A stretch of 64,000 nt of DNA from Hydrangea macrophylla (lineage: Eukaryota; Streptophyta; Magnoliopsida; Cornales; Hydrangeaceae). The translations under genes and the position numbers were made by a program. Location of the stretch: contig CM066987.1 in the NCBI GenBank assembly GCA_033977485.1, positions 89,684,588-89,748,587 on the forward strand, given 5' to 3'. The notes beneath the pieces are model-generated. The model did no database searches, had not been told where the DNA came from, and worked only from the letters and a program-made list of their open reading frames with translations. Shown here piece by piece: positions 1 through 9,250 of this stretch (position 1 is the stretch's first letter; each line of letters starts with the position of its first letter).

Positions 1-2
1 AG

Positions 3-218
3 ATGAGTCAGAATACTGTCTACAAGGATAGACATGTGAGGATTCTTGACCAGAGTATCAAGAGGCTGAGAAGAAGAGACGTTCCTTTGGTTAAGGTTCA
101 GTGGAGGCATCATGACGAGGGAGAGGCGTCGTGGGAGTTAGAGTCAGACATGTGGAATAGATACCCCGAGTTGTTTCAGGATTTCTCAGCTCAGATTTTG
201 GGGCAAAATCTCTATTAA
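3..218 (+). pseudogene. 3' end of Ty3/gypsy (Tekay/Del-like) polyprotein: integrase C-terminus with chromodomain-like tail (A1)
   Basis: The window starts inside this reading frame, so only the last 71 codons or so are visible. They contain the block ILDQSIKRLRRRDVPLVKVQW followed by a run ending WELESDMWNRYPELFQ. In plant chromovirus-type gypsy elements this is the usual end of the integrase, with a chromodomain-like tail thought to steer integration. The same block is readable on the minus strand in element B (about 13505-13700), which supports the assignment. The frame ends at 216-218, about 11 bases before the LTR. A methionine is present at codon 1 of the visible part, but it is internal and not a real start. 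Whether the rest of the element is intact cannot be seen. Confidence 0.85.
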
Positions 219-229
219 GGTGGGTAGAG
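218..229 (+). other. Polypurine tract of A1
   Basis: AAGGTGGGTAGAG lies directly before the TGTAACACCC start of the LTR. This is the expected place and composition for the plus-strand primer of reverse transcription. Confidence 0.7.
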
Positions 230-801
230 TGTAACACCCTGTAATTTTTATTTTGATTAATAAATGAGTGTTGTATTTTAATTTTATTTATAAATATTTG
301 TTTGGGGTCAAACTGTAATTTTCTTAAATATTGAAATACTTTCTATGGTTTTGAAATCGATATCTATATTTTTTTGTACAACCTGGAAATTTATTCCTAT
401 GCTAATATGATTTTTCTGTATTTTTATTTTCAACCGGATAATAACAGTTTTGTTTTAATTTGCGTCTTTATCGCGTTTCGTGTGTGGAAGGTTGTGAGCT
501 CACCACATGGGATCACCTCCCAATTCCTTGCAAGCTACCCAATTCTCTGTATACATATATGTGTATCACAGCACACAATTTCACTTTCTGTAACTCTCAT
601 TCACTCTCAATTCTCTCATCTATCTCTTGATCTCTCAAGACAAATACCACACACACAGTTTATATATATATATTTACATACACACATACATAGTTTCATA
701 TATATTTATATCAAGATCAAGAGGGAGATGAGAAGAAAATCTAAATGACGGAATCAACGGCGGAAATTATCGGTCTCAAATTCTCAGTCTAATCACCCTC
801 T

Positions 802-820
802 GTGAGTAATTTAAACTCAC
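802..820 (+). promoter_or_regulatory. GTGAGT/ACTCAC hairpin with splice-donor consensus in A1 LTR
   Basis: GTGAGT (802-807) is followed after 7 bases by its complement ACTCAC (815-820). The same arrangement is found in the LTRs of B, E and G, downstream of a TATA box and a purine/pyrimidine-rich leader. GTGAGT is the strongest plant 5' splice-site core. Its use as a donor is inferred. Confidence 0.45.
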
Positions 821-1239
821 TCACCATGTTTATATAAGTGTATTTCAGTTTATATATGTGTGCATATGTGTGTATATATAGATACACCATTAAAGCTTGA
901 AAGTTGGAGTTTTATGAAACTTAACCAAAATGAAATCCGTGAATTGAGAATGAAAGATTTTAGTCCCAATAAGCTACAGTTCAAATCCTACGAAGTAATT
1001 CATTCGTATCGCGATGTACCATTGATTTAAAGTTTTGACACCTTTATTTTAATCACGAATATCTAGAGATACAATCCGTATTAGTTTAAATTGATCACAT
1101 ATTCATAATCTATGCGGAACACCAGAGAAATCCATATATGGCATGATATGGTTGAAACAGAATTTGAAAATGGGTATGTAACAGTTTGGAAAATTGAAAA
1201 CAGGGGAAAAAAACGAATAAGATGAGGTTCTGCAACAAT

Positions 1240-1380
1240 TTGTGTGCGCAGCCCGCTCGCGCGACCTGCGTTGTTTTGGGTAGAAAGGAAATTTTAAAAG
1301 ATTTTATGAAAATGGCCTAATCATGCTCGCGGCCCGCTTGCGCGGCCCCTCGCTCGCGCAGACCGCTCGCGCGACGGGGC
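1240..1380 (+). other. GC-rich island in A1 LTR (CGCTCGCGCGA repeats)
   Basis: In an otherwise AT-rich LTR this stretch repeats variants of GGCCCGCTCGCGCGA. Near-identical motifs occur in the B LTRs (11910-12095, 20350-20450), the D LTRs (44655-44705, 51940-52000) and D internal sequence (47285-47515), although D belongs to a different lineage. Confidence 0.6.
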
Positions 1381-1669
1381 AGTTTTGACAGTTTGTTCAC
1401 TTTTGTATCAGGGACCATTTGGAAAATGTTTTGGGAAGTTTTAAGGAACTGTTTGACAGATATACTATTTTAAAGGCTCACTGTTAGGAATTGGACTTAT
1501 AAGAACAATTAAGGCCGAGATCTATGTTGAACGAATATCCAGCTTTGAGATTAATAACTGTTACTACAAATCGTCAACATTGACATGCATATTAGGGTCA
1601 AGGTTGTGTCGACATGCATATGTGTGAGAAAGCGTAAAAAGAGGAAAGAGTGGCGGCCTGGTGTGCGAC

Positions 1670-2134
1670 CTCAATATCGATCGGATATTATTCCTGGTAT
1701 TGGAGCCGCCAGTGTTGTGTACGACTTAGATATCGATCGGATAATATTCCTGGTATCTAAGGAGCGTGTTTCAGATATCGATCGGATATTATTCCTGGTA
1801 TCTGAAGCGATGGTTGGTCGTGATCGACTCAGATATCGATCGGATATTATTCCTGGTATCTGAGGTGATAGCGTGGTGTGCGACCTCAATATCGATCGGA
1901 TATTATTCCTGGTATTGGAGGCGACAGTGTTGTGTACGACTTAGATATCGATCGGATATTATTCCTGGTATCTAAGGCGCGCGTTTTGGATATCGATCGG
2001 ATATTACTCCTGGTATCCAAAGCGATGGTATGGTGTGCAGTTTGGATATCGATCGGATATTATTCTGGTATCCAAGGCGAGGATGTGTTGTGCGACCTAG
2101 GTACTGAGCAGATATTATTCTTGGTATCTGAGGT
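1670..2134 (+). repeat. Nine-unit tandem array of hairpins with GATATCGATCGGATATTATT core
   Basis: About nine units of 45-60 bases each carry the core ATCGATCGGATATTATTCC and end in GGTAT. Sequences on either side of the core are complementary: CTTAGATA/TATCTAAG (units 2 and 6), TTCAGATA/TATCTGAA (3), CTCAGATA/TATCTGAG (4), TTTGGATA/TATCCAAA (7), TTGGATA/TATCCAA (8) and the imperfect CTCAATA/TATTGGAG (1 and 5). The ninth unit has lost the ATCGATCGG part but keeps CAGATA/TATCTG. Short overlapping open frames here come only from the repeat and are not called as genes. Confidence 0.85.
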
Positions 2135-2345
2135 AATGGTTTGGTTGAGTCGAGTTTGTTGAGGGAAAAGAGTCAGAAAGATGAGATATTACATTATTCA
2201 TGCACGGTCGCATATTTATTGCTTACTCTATTCCCCCGTGACTTATGTTGGAATTGGAACCTTGAATTTATTGCTTTTAAAGTTAAATTGTACCGTTGTT
2301 TAATTGCTTATATATGCATTGCGAGCACTTGTTTATTTTGCTCAC

Positions 2346-2394
2346 CAGCTTTCATAAGCTGACGGCGTTGATGCGTCCTGGACTCTATGTCCAG
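2346..2394 (+). other. Double hairpin module in A1 LTR
   Basis: CAGCTT-tcat-AAGCTG (2346-2361), then the spacer ACGGCGTTGATGCGTC, then CTGGAC-tctat-GTCCAG (2378-2394). Equivalent modules with different stem letters are present in B, G and, more weakly, E and A2. Confidence 0.65.
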
Positions 2395-2734
2395 ATTTTT
2401 CAGGGTCAGGAGCAGCCAGGGTATTTCGACTATGCTAGTTAGAGGTAGGGGACTTCCCAGGAGGCTGCTTTATATTTCCTATGTCTTTTTAATTCGGGTT
2501 GTAATAAACTAGTTTTAGACATTTGAATAAGGGCGTTTGTGCCTAAGACCTGGACTTATGTAATAGTTTAGTAAGTTTTAATTTTGGAGCTTATGTTTAT
2601 TAGTATCCTTTCCCTTAGAAATGTTGTTACGTTATTTGTTGCAGGGACAATTGGTCATACTCACTTGTCACGACCTACGAGTCCATAAAGGAAATTAAAT
2701 CCTTTCTTGTATTATGCTATGTCAGGGCGTGACA

Positions 2735-3931
2735 TAGGGACTACGTGTTAGGTTTTACATATGATAAGAGTTAGACTACGTATCAGGTTGACGTATGATA
2801 GAGTTAGACTACGTTTTAGGTTTTATGTATGATAAGAGTTGGATTACATGTCAAGTTTTACATATGATAGTGTTGGATTATATGTCAAATTTGGGAGGTT
2901 ATGTGATATAAGACTTTCTGTCGAGTTTAGTACATTATGTAGCATATTGGGGCTAGGTGCTGTAATATTATAGCGGAGCTGAGTGCTTGTAGAGCTGAGT
3001 GACATGGTGTGGTGGAGTTGAGTGCTGTGGTATGGTAGAGCTGAGTGCTCTGCTATAGCAGAACTGAGTGCTGTAGTATGTCAGAACTGCATGCTGTATT
3101 ATATCAGGCCGTGTGGCCATAACATATCAGGGCGAGTTAGCCGGAGTGTTAGGATTGTATGTCGGGATTTGATATCTCGTGTGGTATGGGACTACGTGTC
3201 TGATTTATGTGTTAGGAATTAGGACTACGTGACGTACAAGGCTAAATGCCAGGTTAGAAAGGGATTGTCAAGGTATAAGTTAAGTGCTGTGATAAGTAAG
3301 GCTGCGTGCGGAATGTGGACTCGAGAGTCCATGTTATGATGAGATTGGGTTGGGATGATACCAATTATACATATTAAGTTGGTGCATTCGGGGAAGTGAA
3401 TAACGAGATGATCTTTTAATAATGTTGTTTTATATATGTACTGCGTATCTATAGATACTCTATTAGTGTTTTCATTTACTTGACTTTCGTAGCTAACAGC
3501 GTTTATGCCACTGGATATTCGACATCCAGCTTGCCAGGGTTATGAGTATGCATGAGATGAGTACAATGCCAGGGGCTATGAGGGAGAAGCCTACTATGAT
3601 GAAGGCTATGCTAGAGACAACTACTATGCGAGCTGAAGACCTGGAGCTTTGATGTAGTTTATGATTATGTTTTAGAGAGTCTGTAATAATTAAGGTTATA
3701 ATCGGCGTATGTTGCCGTATTACTTCATTTGTGCTTTCGCAACACATATAGTTGTACTAACTAGTCAACTCTGGTTTTATATATCGAACTTAGAATTTCC
3801 AAGGTGTGGTTTGATTCACTACTCTAATGATTAGACTTTGGTTATGGACAATGTGGTGACTTTCAACTGTCATGGCCTACGGGTCAAAAAATGAATTTAT
3901 TTTTCTATTTTTGCTACTATGGGGCATGACA
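2735..3931 (+). repeat. Partial LTR of element A2 (3' portion)
   Basis: The segment ends GGGGCATGACA at 3931 after the terminal block shared by the other Tekay-type LTRs here. It matches, with substitutions, 10141-10580 plus 21809-22414, which is a second copy split by element B. It starts abruptly where A1 ends, which fits A1 having inserted into this LTR with the other part lying outside the window. It carries short tandem repeats: about 38-base units at 2745-2890 (AGAGTTAGACTACGT...) and about 22-base units at 2950-3110 (GAGCTGAGTGCTGTAGTATG). No coding signal is seen. Confidence 0.7.
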
Positions 3932-4014
3932 GGATTTTTGCTAGCAGAGACTAGGTTTTGTAGTTGCATTTACCAATTGTCCAACATTTCTTGAGTTTTT
4001 AAGATTCCTTGAGA
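3932..4014 (+). other. Remnant of A2 internal leader with decayed PBS
   Basis: GGATTTTTGCTAGCAGAGACTAGG directly after the LTR end aligns with GGATTTTTGGTATCAGAGCCTAGG, the leader of element G. The initiator tRNA-Met primer site is therefore recognisable but mutated. This suggests 2735-3931 is a 5' LTR. Confidence 0.55.
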
Positions 4015-5933
4015 TAGGGGTGTGGATACTTGCAGTTTAACCACGCCTTTTGAAACCTTTTCAAATTTGAAATTCAAATACGAGTCACCACTTAATTTTT
4101 TTAAAGGAAAATTAAGAAACCAGTTTAAAAGCAAACGGATCTTTTAGAAACAAGAGATTTCTAGGTCCGGGGATTATGAAATGAGAGGGGAAGGAGCCCT
4201 GATAGACTAAAACACCCCCTCTCATCCTATCTCGTAATGGGCCTCTACTCAACATCCTTTTTAATTGAATTATTAATCTAAGCATGCCCTCAACTAATAT
4301 ATATATATATGTACATTACAAAAGCATGTCGAAAGGGGTGTAAGATTGCTAACGATCAAAAGTATACAAAATCATATAATTCAACTAGCAAGCAAAAATG
4401 ATCTGCGAATAAAGAACAAGAGAACTTACCTGGGATCCAGCCGCGAAATGGAAACATATAATGCATGCAAATAAATAAAAACCTAAAAAAAAGTCTCTAA
4501 TTAACATATACATATAAGGCAAATCCTAATTCTAAAGCGTCGCACATGGAGTCAAAAATCAGTAAAATCAAGAAATAAATAAACTAAAGAGGGGTTGAGA
4601 AATCATATCTAAATAGCGCTACAAAACAAAGGGTTAGTCCACATGCTTTTGAATAAGATATAATATGGAATCCTAAATAACATATCCAAACTTCTAGCTT
4701 AAACTATCAAGCATGGAAAGGGTCGATATAATTATGAATTCCTTATAAGTAGTCGGAAACACAACACCTTTATAGATATACAAGTCTCAACTAGGAGCCA
4801 ATGTAATGTCCATATAGAGATGATAGAATCCCAACATAATCAAAAGGAACCCATAGTTATGTTCAACTAGGTTCAATCAAATGCAACTTAAACCAAGAAT
4901 TAGTCCTAATCCTAAGTGTCAACATACATGGATGAATGCATGGACATAAACAAGAATGAGCTATGAATTATTCATTGATTTGGATCATTTATCCTCTGGA
5001 TTTAAGTCCAATTAATCATTATGAAAACATGGTTTAAGTCCTAGGTCATGAAAAGGTCATTTAGATCATCATCTACAAAGTTTATCAAAACTGTAACAGA
5101 ATTTCAGAATTGATAAAGAACCAGTCAAAACTTCAAAAATAGAAAAACTATACTTCCCATGGTTTGATCTTAATGATTTTTCGACACACGATGCATCTAT
5201 GAGTCTAGTTTCTAACCCAAAAAGAAAATAAAAAATCAAATGGTTCAATCTCCAGGAATTGAACCAAAACTAGATACTACTCAGAATTTTATAACTCTCT
5301 ATCCAGAGATTTTGTATGATTTTCTAAAAATAGTAAACAAACCAGAATCACTTTGACCTTTTTAGAGAATCTTATTGACATTAAATTCATAGAAAAATTC
5401 ATTTAAAGTTAAAAAGGCTTGATTAAAGCTCTGATCTACTTAGTTTAAAACGGATTTACTGTTATGAAATTTTGGACAGAGAGTAACTAGTTCACAAACA
5501 TAAGACCAAACCATGCTAAGTATAAAATTTCACCAAAATAAATGTTATAGTGATTCATATATGAGTTATGAACACTCTCCAATTGGTCTCATCCAATTCC
5601 CACAGACCATGATTTAATTAAAAATCTTTGATCATAGTAGGTTCATGAACTCACTGCACCAACATTGATATTCAAGTCATAAAAGTTAACAAGTCAATCC
5701 CAATCTCAAATTGATGATACTCGAGGGATATGAACTTATTATATCCTATCATCCTCTCAAATTAATGATCCTTGGAGGCTAGACATTGACCAAATCGACA
5801 TAAACCTTCATAGAATATAGAAAGGATTCCATGAGATTTTAAATTAGAGGAACCAAATTATGAGTCAAAATTTGAACCCACTAATCATGTATGGACATAA
5901 CCATGATCAACCTTAATTCCCATATAAATCATA

Positions 5934-7284
5934 GGGATTATTAAAAATCAGTCACTTTTATTTAAAAAATTAAAGGACAGTCACCTACTTTTTAAAAATG
6001 AAAAAGAAATCAAGTTAAAACTAAAAATTAAAAACACATCAACCTTTTGATTTGTTTAAAATAAAAAATAAATAAATTGCACTTAACCCCCCATCTTCTT
6101 CCTCACCACCACCTCCACCAGTTGCACCACCACGGCTGACCACCACCACCACACCATGACCACTACCACCACCAGCCACCCCCACCACAACCTCTCTTTC
6201 TCTCTCTCTCTATATATATACACACATGAGCATATATGGAATATATCTTATATATGGTCACCCCCACCCCCAGCTTCTCTCTATCTCTTCTCTCTTCTCA
6301 CCATCACCACCATGGCCCTCCTCCCTCATCCACCCCTGCCAGTGCAGCAAAAAAAAATGCAGGTCGGAGCAACTGTCCAAACGGCAGGAGCAACTCACCA
6401 AACGGAAAGGGTAAAGTTGCTCCATACGTTTGCTGAGTTGCTCTCGATACGTTTATTGAGTTGCTCCTTCTGTTTGGACAATTGCTCCAAAAATCTACAC
6501 CTTGCTCCACCACGACCACCCCCACCCCCACCCTAATCTCTCTATCTCTTCTCTCTCTTTGATCTCTTCTTTCACTCTTCTCATTGCTACCACTACCACG
6601 GGCCACCTCACTCATCCACCATCGTTACTATACACCAAAAAAAAGGTATAGGTTTTTGGAGCAATTATCCAAATAAAGGAGCAACTCACCAAACGTATCG
6701 GGAGCAACTCACCAAACGCATCGGGAGCAACTCACTAAACGTAAGGAGCAACATTATTCTTTCTGTTTGGTGAGTTGCTCCTAATAAGTTGGTGAGTTGC
6801 TCTTACCCGTTTGGACAGTTGCTCCAATCTGCAACTTTATTTTTTTTTTATTTTTTTTCCTGCAGTGGCAGAGGTGGATGAGAGAAGAAGGTCATGGCGG
6901 TGATGGTGAGAAGAGAGAAGAGATAGAGAGAGGTTAGGGGGGTAGTGGTGGTGGTGGTCATATATAAGATATAAAAACTCATGTGTATATATAGAGAGAG
7001 AGAGATAGAGAGAGAGGTTGTGGTGGGGGTGGCTGGTGGTGGTACTGGTCGTGGTGTGGTGGTGGACGGCCATGGTGGTGGCAGCTGGTAGAGGTGGTGG
7101 TGAGGAAGAAGATTGGGGGGGGGGGGGGGTAAATGTAATTTATTTATTTTTTTATTTTAACACAATCAAAAAGTTGATGTGTTTTTAAATTTTTTGTTTT
7201 AATTTGATTTCCTTTTCATTTTAAAAATGTAGGTGACTGTCCTTTAATATTTCTAATAAAATTAGACTGATTTTTAATAATCCC
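5934..7284. mobile_element. Foldback Mutator-like MITE with 9-bp target duplication
   Basis: The termini are inverted copies of GGGATTATTAAAAATCAGTC and are flanked by the identical 9-mer TAAATCATA (5925-5933 and 7285-7293). A 9-base duplication is the signature of the Mutator superfamily. Inversion extends inward for several hundred bases on each side: the ACATCAACCTTTTGATT region, the CCACCACC/GGTGGTGG region and the TATATATACACATGAG region all recur in reverse. The centre (6360-6830) holds many GGAGCAACTCACCAAACG-type units in both orientations. No transposase is encoded. A run of 15 G (7115-7129) in the right arm faces only 6 C in the left arm (6087-6092). Confidence 0.85.
6360..6830. repeat. 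Short repeats GGAGCAACT-CACCAAACG in both orientations
   Basis: Units such as GGAGCAACTCACCAAACG and its reverse complement CGTTTGGTGAGTTGCTCC alternate at roughly 20-30 base spacing in the centre of the foldback element. Small open frames here are repeat-derived. Confidence 0.8.
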
Positions 7285-7305
7285 TAAATCATAAGATCAT
7301 AGGGG

Positions 7306-7447
7306 ATTACAGGATCAACCTCAAGGGAATCCAATGAGATATTGAAGATCTTATAGACCCCAAGAGAAAAAATATAAACAGAAGGTAGAGAAGAGAAGGA
7401 GAAACAAAATAAAGAAGAGATAAAGAAGAGAGACTGAGGCAGAGGAG

Positions 7448-7494
<47 letters not shown>

Positions 7495-8140
7495 TTCAAA
7501 CCCCACAAGCTCTATGCAAGCCAAACACACCCTTAGGTGACTCCAACTCACTTGGTTACCTTATGTGATGTTTTTACAAGTTTTAGTAGAGGTTAGACGT
7601 AGTTAATACATCTTAAGGATGTTATATATGCTGGACTATTTTCTTACTGGAGAAGACAAAGTCCTAATCGATTTGCTTGTATACCAATCGATTGCCATCA
7701 GTCTGGACCCAATCGATTGGATAGTTTTCCAATCGATTGCCATTGGTTATAACCTAATCGATTGCCAAAGTTTGCAATTGATTGGCATTGTTTGGGATCC
7801 AATCGATTGCTAAGTTTCCCAATTGATTGGCAATTATAGAATATGAATTGTTTCTTTTGTTTATTATATACGGGATTCGATTGTTCGATTATCAATTCAG
7901 ACTTCCTTGATGTGACTATAGGGTAATAAATGACAAGGTGATATAGTATTAGAATAATATACATGTCGAATAAAGAGCTTAATGCATTAAATAGTGGAGC
8001 AATTTGTATAATGATGATATAATGTGGCAAACAGGAATGAGAAGCCAACGTGCATGATAGTGGGTCTATCGACCGTCGATGTTGATACTATTTACAATTG
8101 TGAGTATGAACACGGTCGTGAAGATCGCATGATGACAGGT
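7306..8140 (+). repeat. Fragment of an E-family LTR
   Basis: From about 7360 this stretch aligns in order with the LTR of element E (52540-53140): a GA-rich leader including (GA)n at 7451-7493, CACACCCTTAGGTGACTCCAACTCAC, a run of CAATCGATTG palindromes (7684-7832), and GGTTCGATTGTTCGATT-like sequence near 7870. The LTR start with its promoter is missing. The first 50 bases (7306-7360) and the end after about 7920 are not assigned. Confidence 0.6.
7684..7832 (+). repeat. CAATCGATTG palindrome cluster in E-family LTR fragment
   Basis: Seven copies of CCAATCGATTG(G/C) or a close variant lie within 150 bases. At least two have TG in place of the central CG (CAATTGATTGG), the change expected from decay of a methylated CpG. 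Confidence 0.8.
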
Positions 8141-9250
8141 GTGGGATCCTATGGTGCTGGTGAAGAAAAATTAGGTTTAAAATCAATTTAAACGTGTAGT
8201 GGAAAAACTAAGTTTGAAAACTTTATTGGTAGCCCGGATCTACTACTCGTTAACTCTATAGATGTGTATGAGAGAGGGAACAAGAATTATATACCTCAGG
8301 TCATGAACCCAATTCTGAATTTTCTTCTTTCTTGATGGTGCACCAGCCTCCACTAGGCTGTCTTCACCCTTATGACTCCTACAGATGCTTGTTGAAAAGA
8401 CTAGGGTTAGTGGGAACCCTAATAGAGAGGATAGAGAAGGTTTGGGAAGCCTAAAATAGTTTCTGCAACTTCTGGTATATAAAAACGACGAACTCTGATT
8501 TTTGGACGCAGCTGCCTTATTTATAGATTCCCAGAACTGACCTAACTTTCAATCGATCGAAGTGTCTTCGATCGATTGAATCTTCGATCAATTGAACTAC
8601 CTTCGATTGATCGAACCTGTCTAGACTTCAATCAATCGAACCAGTCTTGACAGCATTCTCAAGTGCCTTTCCAAACATCCTAGAGGAGCTAAGAGTGGGA
8701 CCTCCTAGGTTCTTAATTGTTGGCTCAGACCAGTTGTTAATTCCCATGATCAAACTCTTTGATTAGCAAATTAACCAACTGGTCAGTTAATGTTTACTCC
8801 ACTATAAAACAATAACTAAACTCCAACTCAAAAGAACATATCTGAAGCGATAATTAGACTTGTATAGTATACTAATGTCCTTCTACTGTCAGCATTCGTA
8901 ATCATATTCAGGTAGTCGGATAACTGTTACCATCAACTATCCGAATACCTGAATCATGACTACTTCTTATATTCCTTGAGTCCCATTGACCCCTCAAAAT
9001 GATCAAACATGTTGATAACTACTTATCAACAAGACTGCAGTTCTCAGTAATAAACTTGGTAACATTCTCAAGGGAATGCTTACTCTTTAATAGAGGGTAG
9101 ATTCTATCTTGACAATATATGTTCACAACCCTGTCAACATAACCATTCAGGACGATCAAAGACCTTCTATGACAAGGCCTTTATAAATAGATCCGGAAGA
9201 TTGTAAGAGGAGGCAATCTTGATGACAATCACATCTCCACATTGAACTAT
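8141..9250 (-). repeat. Probable copia 3' LTR and 3' untranslated region
   Basis: Lying downstream (minus strand) of copia coding sequence, this stretch contains a cluster of TTCGATCGATTGAA-type palindromes (8548-8640) with a minus-strand TATA box TATAAATAAGG (8516-8525) 22 bases beyond it, an arrangement expected of an LTR promoter. The left border is placed at TGTGGGATCC by TG start only. The right LTR border is not resolved. A perfect hairpin GTTGATAA-ctac-TTATCAAC sits at about 9012-9031. Confidence 0.45.
8548..8640 (-). promoter_or_regulatory. ATCGAT/CGATCG palindrome cluster upstream of copia TATA
   Basis: Five units of the type TTCAATCGATCGAA or TTCGATCGATTGAA lie in 90 bases, 22 bases upstream (minus strand) of the TATA box at 8516-8525. 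The placement matches clusters in G, E and H. Confidence 0.6.

Larger units (their letters stand above)
230..2734 (+). repeat. 3' LTR of element A1 (Tekay/Del-like)
   Basis: The LTR starts TGTAACACCC and ends GGGCGTGACA, so it has TG...CA termini, and it directly follows the integrase end and polypurine tract. Its last 70 bases (block around CACGACCTACGAGTCC...GGGCGTGACA) are shared with the LTR ends of A2, B, G and E in this window. In order it holds an AT-rich promoter region, a CT-rich stretch (590-660), a GTGAGT hairpin (802-820), a GC-rich island (1240-1380), a tandem hairpin array (1670-2134), a double hairpin (2346-2394) and poly(A)-like AATAAA/TAATAA motifs near 2505-2530. The 5' LTR lies outside the window, so no target duplication can be checked. 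The flank at 2735 is interior sequence of another LTR (A2). Confidence 0.85.
4021..7299 (-). repeat. Minus-strand LTR (L), probably solo, split by a Mutator-like element
   Basis: Read on the minus strand the segment starts TGATCTTATG and ends GTATCCACA, a TG...CA LTR of about 1.9 kb once the inserted element is removed. TAGGGG occurs immediately on both sides (4015-4020 and 7300-7305), a possible 6-base target duplication. The minus-strand 3' portion, with GGGTGTTTTAGTC, GGCTCCTTCC, AAGTGGTGACTC and the terminal TATCCACA, parallels the end of F1 (58920-59192), so L is a distant relative of the Tat/Ogre-like F family. The stretch 4260-5924 has no coding signal. The duplication length is unusual for gypsy (normally 5), so the exact ends are tentative. 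Confidence 0.5.

Noticed and set aside
374..748. Small open frames in the A1 LTR promoter region as a gene
   Set aside because: Low-complexity TA- and CT-rich translation without any motif; it lies inside an LTR.
1585..2162. Open frames repeating DIDRILFLVSE as a repeat protein
   Set aside because: The reading comes from the DNA tandem hairpin array in several overlapping frames and on both strands. No start context or wider frame supports a protein.
6156..7073. Pro/His-rich and Ser/Thr-rich open frames in the foldback element
   Set aside because: They arise from CCACCACC and microsatellite tracts in inverted arms and are mirrored on the opposite strand.
7284..7551. Leu/Ser-repeat open frames
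   Set aside because: They are the translation of a (GA)n microsatellite in an LTR fragment.
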